Source of the DNA: Apus apus
Lineage: Eukaryota; Chordata; Aves; Apodiformes; Apodidae
DNA length: 64,000 nt
NCBI RefSeq assembly: GCF_020740795.1
Contig: NC_067286.1
Location: 1,793,990-1,857,989, forward strand
Direction of reading: 5' to 3'
Shown here: positions 12,538 through 25,700 of the stretch, piece after piece
Layout of the letters: every line of letters starts with the position of its first letter
Position numbering within the stretch: position 1 is the stretch's first letter
Notes under the pieces: model-generated
What the model was told of the DNA's origin: nothing
Database searches by the model: none
Seen by the model: only the letters and a program-made list of their open reading frames with translations
Position numbers and translations under genes: made by a program

Positions 12538-13070
12538 TTTAACCTTTTCTGTGACACAGGCTAAAATTGTTGATGCCATAACGCCCAGCTCAGCAGTCCC
12601 ATCCTGACCTTCTGGAAATCAGGGGAACTGTGTCAGGTTCCTGTGCAAAGGGACTCCTACTAGTCACACCAGCAGCTCTGCAGGATGGTTCTGGGCACAT
12701 GTCCCAGCTCCCAGCTCCATCCAACACGGGTTTGGGCAGGTGTGTTGGCACCTGTTGCAGAACACCCAGGATGGTGCAAATTCACTTTGATTTCTCAATA
12801 GTTTCCCTGGGTGAGTGTGGCTGTGGCTTTCACCATCTACCTGGGCTTTGCCATGCAGCTCTGAGATGTGGTTGGTGGCCTGGATAATATTGGCAGGGAC
12901 AACTTCTGCTTTCAGGCTGGGAAGGGACATGTTTGAGACTCTTTAGTGTGTAATATTGATGGGAATTACAGGACCCTGTGGATAGGATCTGATGGTAAAT
13001 AAATTGAGCCATGAAGTATATTCTGCACATTGTTAATATGGAGGACAATGAACTTAGAGTTCCCAAACTT

Positions 13071-13222
13071 CATTCATAGAATCAAAGAACTGGTTTGGGT
13101 TGGAAGGGACCTTCAAGATCATCCAGTTCCAACCCCCTGCCTGGGCAGGGACACCTCCCACCAGCCTAGGTTGCTCCAAGCTCCATCCAACCTGCCCTTC
13201 AACACTGCCAGGGATGGGGCTT
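13071..13222 (-). mobile_element. CR1 3'-end fragment
   Basis: The run begins 'attcatagaatcaaagaact', continues through the 'ggttggaagggaccttcaag' core and ends at 'aacactgccagggatggggc'. It is a reverse-oriented CR1 copy of about 150 bp, and is inverted relative to the copy about 0.5 kb upstream. Confidence 0.92.
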
Positions 13223-13436
13223 CCTCTAAGGAGAACCAGTGGTTTGGGGGATAGTGGCTCCCACAGTGTCTGTTCCCAGAGAAACTCATTGTTACTGTGT
13301 GTACAGACAGGCACCTCCCATAGTTGTCCACTCCAGGATGGTCCTGCCTCTGTATTCTCCAGTTCTTTGTGGACCAGAATCTGACCCCACATTTTTATTG
13401 ACTTCATTTCAGGTAGCTGCTACATTTAGGGGGGGG

Positions 13437-13496
13437 GTTGTAGTAGCTGATCTCCAGAGGTTCCTTCCAACCCCTCACGTTCTGTGATTCTATGGT
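13437..13496 (+). mobile_element. CR1 3'-end fragment
   Basis: 'gatctccagaggttccttcc' followed by aacccctcacgttctgtgattctatg is a CR1-type 3' end in + orientation, about 60 bp. Confidence 0.8.
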
Positions 13497-14247
13497 TTAC
13501 AAATCTGACAATAGGATGATGGGAAGGTTTTTTTTGTTGGTTTCTTTGGGTTTTGTTGGGGTTTTTTTAGTATTTTCAGCCAGCTATGGAGTAACTTGGA
13601 AATTTTGGGCATGTATATAAAGACAACACATGTAGAAACGTGTAACAACTCTTATGCATATTCTGTTGTCACCACCTCAAGAGCTGAACAGTTTGTGTAA
13701 GACTCTGCACATCATCCAGGCTAGAACATGAGCACATCCTGAGTGTGGACACTCAATTCCTGTTTAGAGCAAAGTAAAGAGTTACAAAATGCAATGTGAC
13801 AGTAGAAATGATTCCTCCCCTTTTTATTTTTTTAATCTCTGTCTTCTAATGAATGCAAATAGTTAGATTTCTCTTTTACCCGAGGTGGTTCAACCATTGC
13901 CACATGTCAGGAACTTTGAAAGGGTTGTTGGGCTTGTCTGATGAATTTGCAAGATGCTACATGATTTAAAGAACTAGAATTGCACAATTTGCAATTCTGT
14001 GTGAGCCAGAAAGGCTGCCCACTCTGTGCAGGGCTGAAGGCAAGGCAGGTGACTTTGCTATGGGAGATGCTCCTACTCAACTGCTTTTGGGCCACTGTTA
14101 ATTCACTGGGAACCACCAGGGAGACAAAACCCAAGACTTCACATCTGTGAATGTTTGCAGACTGTGTCTGCAGTCTGAGACACGCAGAGTGTGCTCAGAA
14201 AAAGAACTGTGAGCTGAGAAGCTTGAGCATCACTTCTAGCCCAAATC

Positions 14248-14375
14248 ATCATAGAATCACAGAACCAGAGAAGGGTTTGAGTTGGAAGGGATCTTGAAGA
14301 TCATTGAGTCCCAACTCCTTTGCATGGGCAGGGACACCTCGCACTAGATTGGGTTGCCCAGAGTCCCACTAACCT
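14248..14375 (-). mobile_element. CR1 3'-end fragment
   Basis: 'atcatagaatcacagaacca' followed by a diverged ggttggaaggga core and 'atgggcagggacacctcgca'. It is a reverse-oriented CR1 copy, more decayed than its neighbours. Confidence 0.85.
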
Positions 14376-15898
14376 TATATAAATATCCCTATATAAATAT
14401 CCCCTGAACTCCATTCCATAGTGTCCTGAGCAGAAAGTCTTTGAAATGAAGTTATTCTGTAGAACTGAAATGGCACCTTTCTCCTGATGCTGAGGCCTAT
14501 CAGCTCATCTCTGCTTCAGTCAGCTCTTGCCTGGGCTTGCTGCAATGCCATCATGCCACTCACCTCACCCTGCTGAGGCACTTTGACCAAGAACATCATT
14601 TGCCTTTCTTGGCTTTCATTCCTTCCTGAGGTCTGAAGCTTCTGCTGAGATATTTTTCAATCCTTCTCGTCCCAAACCCCACTTTTCTTTGGATCATCGT
14701 ATGGGAACTGTCTGTGAAACTTGCAATCACAAGAGGTAGTTGAGACCCAGACCTTTGGTAGGTTTCAGGCAGGGTCTGGGCATTGGTGTAGACAATATTT
14801 ATAGTTTTACATGTAATACATTTATAAATGTAAATGAGAAGTTTGGAATTTCACTCAGTTTTACATTATAAAGAGAAAATGAGAACAGACCACACCACAC
14901 CTGCCTAGAGCCTGGACCTTCCTCAGAAGCACCCAAGGCTAGAAATTTTGGATTTAAAAAATTACAGTATGAAGAGAATCCTGAATCCCAAGGAAGGTAC
15001 CATTTCATTTATGTGGGTTTAGGTTTTTTTGGGTCTCCTGCAAAACTGCTGTGACTTCATAGGAACCACGGCATTGCCCTCTATTTATTTCTTACTTCTG
15101 AGGACTCTCACCTCCTGGTTGGGTAGCAGAGCCTCTCTGAACATCACAGATCTGTAGATTTGGCTCTACAAGACTTATATTTCAGTGGGGTTAATTCTGT
15201 GAACAGCAGGTTTAGGGACTCCTGATTTACAGCCAAGCTTGGTGTTGATAGGTGGTGGTGGTGGTGGTATTCTCCACCCCCAAGTCTTGTAATTTCTGTC
15301 TGTTGGTGACCTGTAGATTCATGACCTGAACAATGAGATGACAGCCTGGAGTGCACATGGGAACCTCTGCAAACAACCACACACCAACTACATGAGCTAA
15401 ATTAACTGGAGATAAATAACATTTCCTTCGTCTGCCTTTTCTTTGATCTGCTGCTGTTCCAAGCCAGAGATGCCTTTAGTGAAGAAAGAGCCATGAGTTC
15501 AGGCTTGACCCAGAAAATTCCAAAGAGCAAGGGCAGCCTGAGGTTTTTTGGTAGTGATGAGGTTGTTAGGAGGTAGCTTGTGGAGAGCTTGCAGGCCCTG
15601 GAGCTGGCTGCTGGTTTCACAGCAGTGTTCAGGTTGTCTCCATGCCTTGAAGGCAGGAATTACAGTTACAGGAGATGTTAGCAACCACATTTAATAGCAG
15701 CTTTAAATGCTCCTTCACAGCTTTACCTTTGGGTGCTGGATGGCAGGATGAAGCCCCACAGAATGGTAAACACAGGCTTTCCTGGTGTTTAATGACTGGT
15801 TAAAGGATTACAGGATGCTGAAAGTGCTGCAATTTCCTCAGAAGACCAGGGAATATGTGGTGCTGAAGAGCTGCCCACAGCTTTCCTCTGGTTCATCT
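14376..15898. other. Intergenic DNA, nothing recognised
   Basis: No exon or RNA gene was seen. There is a short GGT repeat at about 15252-15269 (six units). Confidence 0.5.
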
Positions 15899-16125
15899 TA
15901 GAATCATAGAATGGTTTGGGCTGGAGGGACCTTAAAGACCATCTAGATCCAACGCCCTGCATGGGCAGGGACACCTCCCACCAGCCCAGGCTGCTCCAAG
16001 CCCCATCCAACCTGCCCTTCAACACTGCCAGGGATGGAGCAGCCACAGCTTCCCTGGGCAGCCTGGGCCAGGGTCTCACCACCCTGACAGGGAAGAATTT
16101 CCTCCTCATGTCTAATCTAATCTTT
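15899..16125 (-). mobile_element. CR1 3' portion upstream of gene B
   Basis: The copy runs from tagaatcatagaatggtttg through 'cagggacacctcccaccagc' and 'aacactgccagggatggagc' to the region ending 'tcctcatgtctaatctaatc'. It is a reverse-oriented CR1 of about 225 bp that ends some 350 bp before the gene B start codon. It could affect the B promoter, but nothing shows this. Confidence 0.93.
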
Positions 16126-16462
16126 TGGCCAATCCCCACATCAGCTCAGCAGCATGGCTGTAAGTTAACAACTCCTAGTACTCTGGGAAGCTGCTCACTT
16201 GATGGTCCTTTCTGTCATTTTAACATCTGATATACCTGAATAACAGATAATCTTCTCAGTGGAGCAATCTTCAGTCCTCATGAGTTCATCAGACCTCCCA
16301 AAGGCAACTCAGGAAGGACAAGAAGGAACAGGCCTTTTATTCAAGGGTGTGCCCATGTGTCAGGTGTGACTGTGGAGGAGGAGGGAGCTATGGAAAGGGT
16401 GTGTTTGGGCAAGAGGAGCCAACCAGCCCTAGAAGCACAGGGAGTGGCTTGGAGAGGGACTG

Positions 16463-16468
16463 TATAAC
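16463..16468 (+). promoter_or_regulatory. TATA-like box just before gene B
   Basis: TATAAC lies in 'gggactgtataacgggcagg', only 12 bases before the first in-frame ATG of gene B. If it is used as a TATA box, transcription would begin 25-30 bp downstream and skip that ATG, and the next in-frame ATG at 16556 would start the protein. It may equally be chance. Confidence 0.3.
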
Positions 16469-16480
16469 GGGCAGGCTGAG

Positions 16481-16774
16481 ATGGATCAGTCTATTTCTGG
16501 AGACACTGCTGCAAAGCTGAGGCCAGTCAAGCTGAGTGCACAGCTGCCAGCACGGATGACTCCACGGACTGGCTCCACGGCCAAGGAGACAGGACCCGTT
16601 TCAGCTTTCCCACAGCTTCTCACCTGGGAAGAGATCAGGCTCCACAATGGCCGTGGCCAAGGGCAGCAGCAGTGGCTGGTGATCGACAGGAAGGTTTATG
16701 ATGTCAGCCAGTTCTCCAAAAGACACCCTGGAGGCAGCCGGGTTCTGAAACACTACGCGGGGCAAGATGCTACG
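16481..16774 (+). CDS. Gene B exon 1 (cytochrome b5 domain)
   Basis: 98 codons. The first ATG has G at -3 and G at +4. It encodes [20 protein letters not shown] and onward, ending HYAGQDAT, with HPGG at residues 82-85. The donor is gtaagg. The 25 residues before Met26 have no clear counterpart in other FADS proteins, so the true start could be 16556. Confidence 0.85.
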
Positions 16775-19700
16775 GTAAGGTCTGGGAGAAGACTGGGGGG
16801 CAAGTGGTGCCATCGGCAGGGTAGGATGGCACGGTGGGACACCAGGGGCTTGTGGTAGTTGGCACTGACCAGGTAGTTGGCATTGACCAGGTAGTTGGCA
16901 CTGCCCACACTTCTGGTGACCCTCAAGGTCAGAGTCACCTGCTGCACAACAACTTGTGAAGCTGCGTTTCGGCTCGTTACACCTTGCAATGTCCATCTGG
17001 GTCATCTTGCACATGGAATGACCAGGCAAGCTGTCCCTCCAGGGGCCTGGAAATTGCTTCTGGGTTAGCAGGGAGAAAGGGAAGAGGGTTGGAAGCTGAA
17101 TGCTCAGTGTGTGTTTTTACTTTCCCAGCATAACATGGATGTGATCAGTGACAAGCGAATTATCAGCAAAGATAGATGAGATGGACATGAAGGAGGAAAC
17201 ATCCACACATAAAGTAATTTGGGAGGGAGTGAAGCCAGAGAAGAGGCCACTTGAGTGACAAAGTCACTCAAGAGAGTCTTGAGCAAAAAGGCTCCTTCAA
17301 AGAAGGGGGAAAAGATATAAAAAGTCAGGGAAAACGACTGAGAAAGCAACAAAATGACAATTGGCTGCAGGAGAGGAGGAAAAATTCTACAAATAATCAC
17401 TATTTGAAAACGTGGGGTTTTTTTCCCTAGCTTCCTGCAAAATTGTTAGAAGGTTTATCTGAAATACTTGGTTGCTTGTTGACAGAAATAATGATTGTAT
17501 GCAGAGTGACTGCTGAAAGTAGGTCCTGTGTTTCTGAATAGTCAGACATGTGATATGTGCCTCAGGAACATGGGATTAAGGCATAAACTTGTGATGTGGG
17601 AGACCCAGATTTAATTTGTGTCATGACAAGACGGTCTGATATCAAGGAAATTGCTCAGCCTGTCCAGTTCCTCAGGTTTGGGTTAATAAAATGGGACAGG
17701 ACTTCCTGACTCATGGCCCAGAATGGTTCAGCTCAGTTCTTAAATGCATTTTCTTGCTTTCACCTTGTTGGAAACTGAGGCAGAAAAACACCTAGTGTTC
17801 CCAAATGAACTAAAACAAGGCTTTGGAGTCTTTGTGGGCCACCAACACCACCAGCTCTCTCACCAACCTCTTCCCTTCCTAGTAATTCTGCTCCAGTAAA
17901 CCCCCTGTGCATGCTGACTCTCTGTGGTCTGCTCTCAGGAGGGTTTAGGCATGCTTGAAAGTCTTTTCTTTTACATGAAAACTGCTTTTTTTGACTTGAG
18001 GATCTGAAATCCACCCTCTCAGCTGATGTTTTGTGCCTTGTGTAATGATTTTACTGCAGCCACAGAGACAAACACTGAGGTTGCTCCTCTTAACTACACA
18101 AGACCAACCCCAGAATTGATCTGGTTGGAAAAGACCTTGAAGATCTTCGAGTCCCAGCACACCAAGGGCAGCCCAGGGATCCCTGTAGCCTGGTGCCACC
18201 TCCTGCAGTTTCCATTCCTGGGCTGCAATGGAAGGAGTCAAGGGATTCAGGATGCTTGGCAGGATCTGTCCCCAAGCTACGTCCTCCCAGCTTCTGCAGC
18301 CACCCCTGCAGAGGCTTGGATTTGATTTATTATTGTGCTTTAAAGGCCCCCAGGGGTTTGAGCAGCAGTGAATTTGTCTGGTCTGACTGAGTTCGAAAAA
18401 CAACCTTTGATCTTCCTTGTGTTTGTTATTACAATAATCTTACAGCCTGTTTTCCCTCATTAAGCCTCATTAATACTTTGGCACATTTTAAACCTACTTC
18501 CTGCAAATCCCATTCTTGTCTTGTGAAAACAGTGACTACATTTTCCATCATTTTTTTCCTCAGTGCTACCCAGGGGGTTTTTAAACTCTTTAACTTGCTA
18601 CCTCCTTTCCAAGGCAGTCTTCTAATACAAAAGCTGTTCCAGAACTCTGGTTTTCTTTGCTTTGGGGTTGTTTGGGTTTGTTGTTTTTTTTTGCTACAGG
18701 TGTTTAGGTTACATCTCTTTGAAGACAGAAGGACCAGAACTCCACACAGTAGTCAGGGTTGTGGCTACACTCTGGATTTAATCTTCTGTCTGCTCTGGAT
18801 TTTTATTGTGTGACTCTGTGTCATTCTTTTTTTTTTGCTTCTAAAATGTTCATAGATTCTGAGAAATACAAAGTTCTACAGAAAAACAGGACTGGAAAGT
18901 GACTCAAGAGATCATCTGGTGGATGACTTTGCCTCAAGCCAGGTTCCAGGGTTTTTTCCAAATTACTTTTGACTGCTCCAGAGCTCATAACTGTATCTAT
19001 CTGGTGGGGATTCTTTTCTTCCAGAGCTCATAATTATATAGATGTGGTGAGAATGATCTACTTCTGTGTGGATTACTTTGTAAATGCAGGCAATATGCCT
19101 GGCAGAACATGACACTGATGTCAAATGTTGGAGATGAGGTGTGTTGCAGATGAGAGCTCTGAAAGTTAATGTCTCCTACAAGGTGATAATCAGGGCCTAG
19201 AGAGCAGGGAGGAGACAGGAGAGGCTGCAGGACTGCAAGGCTTGCAGTTCTGTGATAAAAATCTGTGCTACTGGTAGAGTGGATGGGAAATTCTGCTTGA
19301 AAGGATTCTGGCTCCTGTTTCCAAGCTGCAGTAAGATACTTACAGCTTAGGTCAGTTTTGGTGTTCCTGGCAAGAGGGAGCTACATAAAAAATGTCTAAA
19401 AACTGTAGGATGAGAGGCACAGAATCATGATGGAGAGTTTTCCTCAGTCCTTTGGGTCTGGACAGAGTTAGTCGCTGGGACAAAGGGCCACTAGGGAACT
19501 GTGGAAGGGTCACCTGGCCACAAAGTCACCTTGCTCTGACTTCCTCTGGGCTAAAGTACTCAGGGATAGACTGTCTGTACACAGAGGCTCGGGAGGAATG
19601 CCAGGGACTTGATTTTTGTGTGTCATGATCATCCACCTTGACCTTCAGAGCCCAAATCAGCAAGTTCCTGGATGCTCAGACTCTGAGGATTTTGTTGTAT

Positions 19701-22700
19701 CTGCTGGTTTTGGAAGACAAAAGAATATGTTCAACCTCTTTACTTTCCTGCTGGAAAATTCACTGAGGCCATGAGCCAAGGAAGAGTTTTGCTTTATCTG
19801 GACTTTCAACTTTCAACCCACAGCTGATAAATGATTTTGAAACTGGTATTTCCAACGGCTCTTGGGCAGACCTTTTGTGCCACCAGTGTTACCCAGCTTC
19901 CCCAAACATCAATCAGTCTGAAATCTTACTGGAAGGGATGCCCACCTAGTCCTGCTGGGTGGGGACCTTCAGCATGTATCCCCTTTGGCCCAAGCATAAC
20001 GAAGACAGGACTTTAAAGACATCATCCTGAGCATGGCAGAGGCACCCAGCGAAGGCACTGGCATCTTCCTCTTCTCCTGGGACTCATCCATAGGGCAGGG
20101 CTGCTGGCTGGAGCCTCCTGGGGAAGGACTGTGCTGAAACAAGCAGATGAAAGACCGTGTTTCCCTCCGCAAGGAGTTTTTCATCAAACACTTTCAGGTT
20201 TATTGCCAGCCTCGCCCAGGTACATTTATGAAATCTGGTTTCTTGAAACTTCTCCAGCTTCCCTGGGCCAAGCTCCAGCTGGTGGCACAGAACTACAGGG
20301 AGCAACCAAATGGGACTAAAATCCTAAAGCCTCTGGACCGAGGAAACTGGATTATGTGCTGTATCAAAGACCTGGGAAAACTAGAGGCTCAGCACCTGGT
20401 ATTTAGTCACTTAACCCTTTCTTTCCCTCCCCCCATCCCTTTTTTTTGTCTTTCTCAGGATGCCTTCATTGCATTTCACAGTGATAAGTCTCTGGTGAAA
20501 AAATACTTGAAGTCTCTGCTGATTGGGGAGTTGGCACCAGATCAGCCCAGCTTTGAGTCGAATAAGGAAGTGAGTGTCCCAGAATCCAGTGGTGGGTGGG
20601 AATGGCTGGGGATTCAGCATGGGAGGAGAGGGAAAACCAAGGAGGCAGGAGAAACCATGTCTGAGGCACCATGCCTGCTGCTGGGCCCTGGGGGGGCTGG
20701 TGGGGCAGTAGCATGGAAACATGCATGGTCCCAGCATCACTGCATCCCCACTGGGGTTTGAGGGATGAGCCCCAGAGCTCCACACTCTTCTCAGAGGAAA
20801 ACCAAGACCTGTTGATCTCAGGCTCGTTTTTTTGCACAGACTCCCCTCAGACAGCCTTGCTCCTCTGCATTCCAGGGCTGCTCCAGGCTTCCTGGCTCAG
20901 CTGGGTTCCTTTTTCAAAGCAGACAGTGCATTAATACTCACTTCACCCACAGAAATGCCTTTTGGAGGATTTTCGGGAGCTGCGCTGCACTGTTGAGAAG
21001 ATGGGACTTCTCAGGCCAAATTCCCTCTTTTTCTTCCTGATTTTCCTTCACTTCCTGGTACTGGATGCTGCATCTTGGCTCGTGGTCTGGTACTTCGGGA
21101 TATCCTTAGTGCCCTTCGTGGTTGGCATGGTGTTGTTCACCACTGCTCAGGTAAAGTGCTGGCAGCTGTTTGACACTGCAGACGTGTTTGGTCCTTCCAG
21201 ATGGAGAGGATTAATGGAATGTTGGTGTCTTGGGCGTGCTTTGTTGCCTCTTCTTAGATCCTGGCATCTGGCTCAGGACCACAAGCACGTTCTGCACCAC
21301 AATTTTTGGTGCCTCCAGCAAATCTGAGTTTACTGCCAAGCTGCTCACTAGGGTTGGTGGGCTGTTGTGGACCTGGCAGCTCCACAAAATGGGATGAGCT
21401 GATCTAATCACCCCAGCAAAAGAAGGACTATTTCATTGCCTACTCTACTTTTGGCTCCATGTTCCTTCTGTTTTCTGCCTGATGGCTCTTGTGTTTGTTG
21501 GGTCATTTGTGAGTGGATTGCACCCACTAACCCTGAATAGTCTTCTGCTGGTTTGGAAAGCTGAAGCACAGAAAGGCACGACACACATCAGGGTTGATGT
21601 AGGGAAGGAAGGAACAGGACCTTGTGGCCCTTAGGTGGGAGAAATTGGGGGGTGAGGGGAGGAAGAAAGAATGATTTTCTTCATAGCACTGAAACCTTAG
21701 GTTTGCTCAGACATCCATGGAACAAGTGCAAAGCAATTCATTACTTAATCTGTTCTACTTGCCTAGTATCCAATAATTTGGAAGTTCTTGTATTTTCTAG
21801 CTGGTTCCTTGGGAAATGTATATTTGCAGTGGGGGCAAAAGAGTTCCATGCTGTAAGTGTCACATGAATTGTAACGATGCTTTGCTGCTTTCCCTTCAGC
21901 TGCTCCAACAAAGTCAGTACCTGGTGTTGAGCAGCTTTAGTGGACAGTAGCCTGAAAAGGAAGTTCTCAGCATTGAGCAGGTGGGACAGCAGGTTCCTTC
22001 CCCAAGCCAGAAGGAAGATGTACTCGTGCCATGAAGTTACAGAGACTCCTGAGGCCAATTGATGCAACGCTGCTGTGACTCCGTTCCCTCAGTGATCCTT
22101 TTGTCTTCCAGATCCAGATGGGCTGGTTCCAGCACGATCTGGGGCACTGCTCTGTCTTAAGGAAGACTAAATGGAACCGATTTATGCAGATTGTTGTGAT
22201 AAATGTTCTGAAGGTAATTGCCTCATGGTGGGAATATTCTCTGGGGCTAGTCTGGACTAAGCAACGAAGGGGAGTGTCGCTATGTTCAGGGAAGGGTAGT
22301 ACAGGTGTTAATCACAGGTGGATAAAAAGTGATGCAATTGATTTATTTTTTATTTTAGCTAGACTCCCTGGTCTTCTCTTTTTCCTGCAGGGGTTGCCAG
22401 CCAGCTGGTGGAACCACCTGCACAACCAGCACCATGCCAAACCCAACTGCTTCCGCAAGGACCCCGACCTCAACATGCACCCTTTCCTCTTCTGCCTGGG
22501 AAAGACCCTCTCCAAGGAGGTGAGCATGGGGGTGGCTGGAGCAGCAAAGACTTCATGGACAGAAAGCTATGGAGTGAGGTATAATCATAACCCAGTTTGT
22601 GCCTGGCTGCATAAACTCATGGGAGTTTCCAAAGTGGTCCTAGGGCTGAGAGTCTCAGGAGAGTTAAGACGATGCTGAGGCACCAACTCCTGAGAAGTCA

Positions 22701-25700
22701 GGTCTTAAATTCAGTGCTGAAGTTCTCTGAAGAGCTGGGTAAGCACCTTGGAGGCAGCCCAAAGGATGAGTCAGTCCACTTGCGTTGGTGAGATGTTCTT
22801 TGATAGTGATAGTGATAGCAGGTGGTGAATCAGATGCTCCTTCTGGGACCTTTTGGCTGTAGGAGGTGTTTAGCACCTAAATCCTTCAGCACCAGAACAA
22901 CTGCTATGCACGAAACACAAAAATAGCAAATCATTTCTTAATCATGAAAGCTATGGCTTTCCTAAAAATAAAGCCCATGGACAGACCCTGTCCCTGCACC
23001 CCTGAGATTTCTGGTGACGTCAGAATGGGCAAAGTCTCTTTTGCCTCTTCTTTCTCTGACAATTCTCTTTACTCATGGCCTCTTTGCTGGACAACCAGCC
23101 TCTTAAAATAATGTCTCAGTCTCTTTTAGCTGGGAAGAAGCAGAGAAATTACAGCTCTCCAAGGCATGTGGAAAGTTCCAGCTCTGCTGTCTCAGAAAGG
23201 CTCCTGTAAAGAGAATTTATGGGAAATACTTATTCATAGAAAACTAGTAGCTGCAAGTGGGAAGGGGTTTGTCTGTGAAAGATGCCCCCATGGTTCTGAA
23301 TTAGCCCCACTAGAGTGAGCTGGTTTTGCTGGGTTGCCTTTGATGGAAGGGAAGGAAGGAAACTAGTTGTCATGTCTTCCTGGTTGCTAACAGAAAAGAG
23401 TCAAGCACCCCATGGGTGGGCAAAAGGGTTTTCAGGGGCTTCATTGAGCCCAGTTCATTTGTTCTGTTTCTGTTTTGATCCAGTGAAGAAATCTTTGAGG
23501 TGCTGAAGGGTGGGGTTTTTTTGTCAGTAATAGTTTGCTTTACCTCCTGATTATTTTGTCCTTTGAAGTGCAAAATTTGCTGATGATGTTAAAAACCTTC
23601 TTGTGCAAACAGTGAAAATAACACTGTGAGGCATTAAACTTACCTGTTCTTTTTGGTAATATTTCACCTCTTGGGTCTTCAGGTACTTGAAGGCAAAATA
23701 TTCAACAACAAAGGCAGATGCCTTTAGAGAGTATTTACTGCTTTGAACTTGTGGCCATTTTAGGAGAGCTTGTGTAATTTCTGGGCACTATCTCCTCTCT
23801 GACTCAGGAATTTGGGCTGTCTGCATCCTGTCTTATCTAATAAGGAAATTCAGGTGTAGCTTTCACAGCAAACACATCCTGCATTTGTCACCCATCAAGG
23901 TTCTGGTCTTGGTTTTCACCTTACCAACCTGTCCCTCCCTGAGCACCCGTGGTCTTTGCACTCTGTGGGGTGAATGGGTGGAATTGGTTAGGTGGGACTT
24001 TCATCACCATCACTGGAAACTTCCTCTACAACATTCAAATTGTTTGGGAGCATTTTTGAGCATTTGTGTGTCCTGCCCTGAGTTTTGGAGCTCTCCTAAA
24101 ACTAATGGCTCTGTTCTGGCATGAGTGTAATGCTGGTATCTGGATGCAGAGCCTGAAATGAAACTTGTGTCTCTCCAGTGCTCTGGAGGTTTTAGCACCT
24201 GCTTCTCAAGAAGAGGGGTTGGATTAGAGAGAAGAGGTGGTTGTTGATGTGTTCATCAGCCAGAAGTAAGAAATAGCTTTATGAAGGGTCTCGGGTCTTC
24301 AACTGCCCCATCACAATGTTGTTTCATTTTCCAGCTTGGAAGAAAGAAGAAAAAGTTCATGCCTTACAATTATCAGCATAAATATTTCATCTGTGAGTAC
24401 CCCTGTCCACCTAAAAACCAGGAGTGCATCTCCTCCCCCAGAGAAAGGTTCTAAAGATACTCCCACTGAAATCTTAGATTTAGGAAGCTTCCTCCACAAT
24501 GAAGAAGGTTCACATGAGGAGGAGTTGCCCTTAAGTCTGTGTTGGGGTTATGTGATGTTGGGTACCAGGTGAGGGTGAACCAAGTGTGAGAAAGAAAAGG
24601 ATGGGGAAGAAATGAAGAAGATGAACAGAAGAAGAGATGATGTGGGCACATGAGTAGTTAGTGTGAATGAAAGCAACTTTTTTTATTCCACTGCAAAGAA
24701 GAAGCTTTTGAGGGAACTGTTGCCCAACCCCCAATATTATATGTGTATATTATAAATTTTATATATATATCTAGACATAATATATATACATGTCTCTCTG
24801 TTTTCCTTTTTCCCCTCCAGTTTTGGCCCCACTTGCAATTATACCCTTCTTCCAGGTGACTATATTCTACTTTTCCATCAAGAGGAAGAACTGGTTGGTA
24901 AGCACAACTTCCATGGGCTAGAAGATAAAATGTCACCACTCTGTGCCTGTATTAACCTTCACCTCAGGTTCTTCTGGGAGTTGCAGATCAAAAAGGGCTG
25001 ATTCCAGACTTGCTGCAGCAGGAATGGGTCCAGGGAAAAATTTTTAGAAGAGGGTTTTTAGCCTCTTAGCAGCTGAATGGAAGTGAACAGGAAACTATTT
25101 TTCATCTGCAGTTCAAGCAAAGGGGAGAGGAGGGAGTGGAGGGACTTCTTCCACAAGGGCTTGTTTTCATCTTGGTTTTTTGTTATTTATTATTATTTTA
25201 TTTAGTTGTTTGGCTTTTTTTTTTTTTCTCTTACAGGACCTCTTCTTGATTGTGCTTTTCAACATCCGAGTCTGTCTCATGTATGTTCCTCTGATGGGAT
25301 TTAACAATTTCATGGTGTACTACTGGGTGTCCAGGTAACACACGTGGCTAATGTTTTTCATCAATATCAAAGGTTCAGTGAAAAAGAAATGAAAACTGGT
25401 TGTACTTGCTGCAGTTTTCTCAGAAATAGTCAGCCAAGAAGGAACAGCATCACCTGGGGAGGGCTGTGGTGGTTGCTCAGGGACATCTGCAGCTACAGAT
25501 GGAGAAACTCAAGATTAAACTCAAGCTCAGAAGAGACCCCAAAATTTAGGAGGCAAAGGGATGGAATAGAAAATCCTGAATTATGCCAAAGTGTTCTTGT
25601 ACTCAGGATTAGGAAAGGGTTTTCATGGTCAATTTGGATGTGGTTAGAGATATGACAAGTGTTCCTGTGTTTATCTGTCCAGGTACCTAGAGAGTAACTG

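Noticed and set aside
20147-20761. 204-codon open frame that includes gene B exon 2 in the correct frame
   Set aside because: It extends through intron bases on both sides. Exon 2 has good splice sites, and the upstream part has no FADS similarity, so it is chance read-through.
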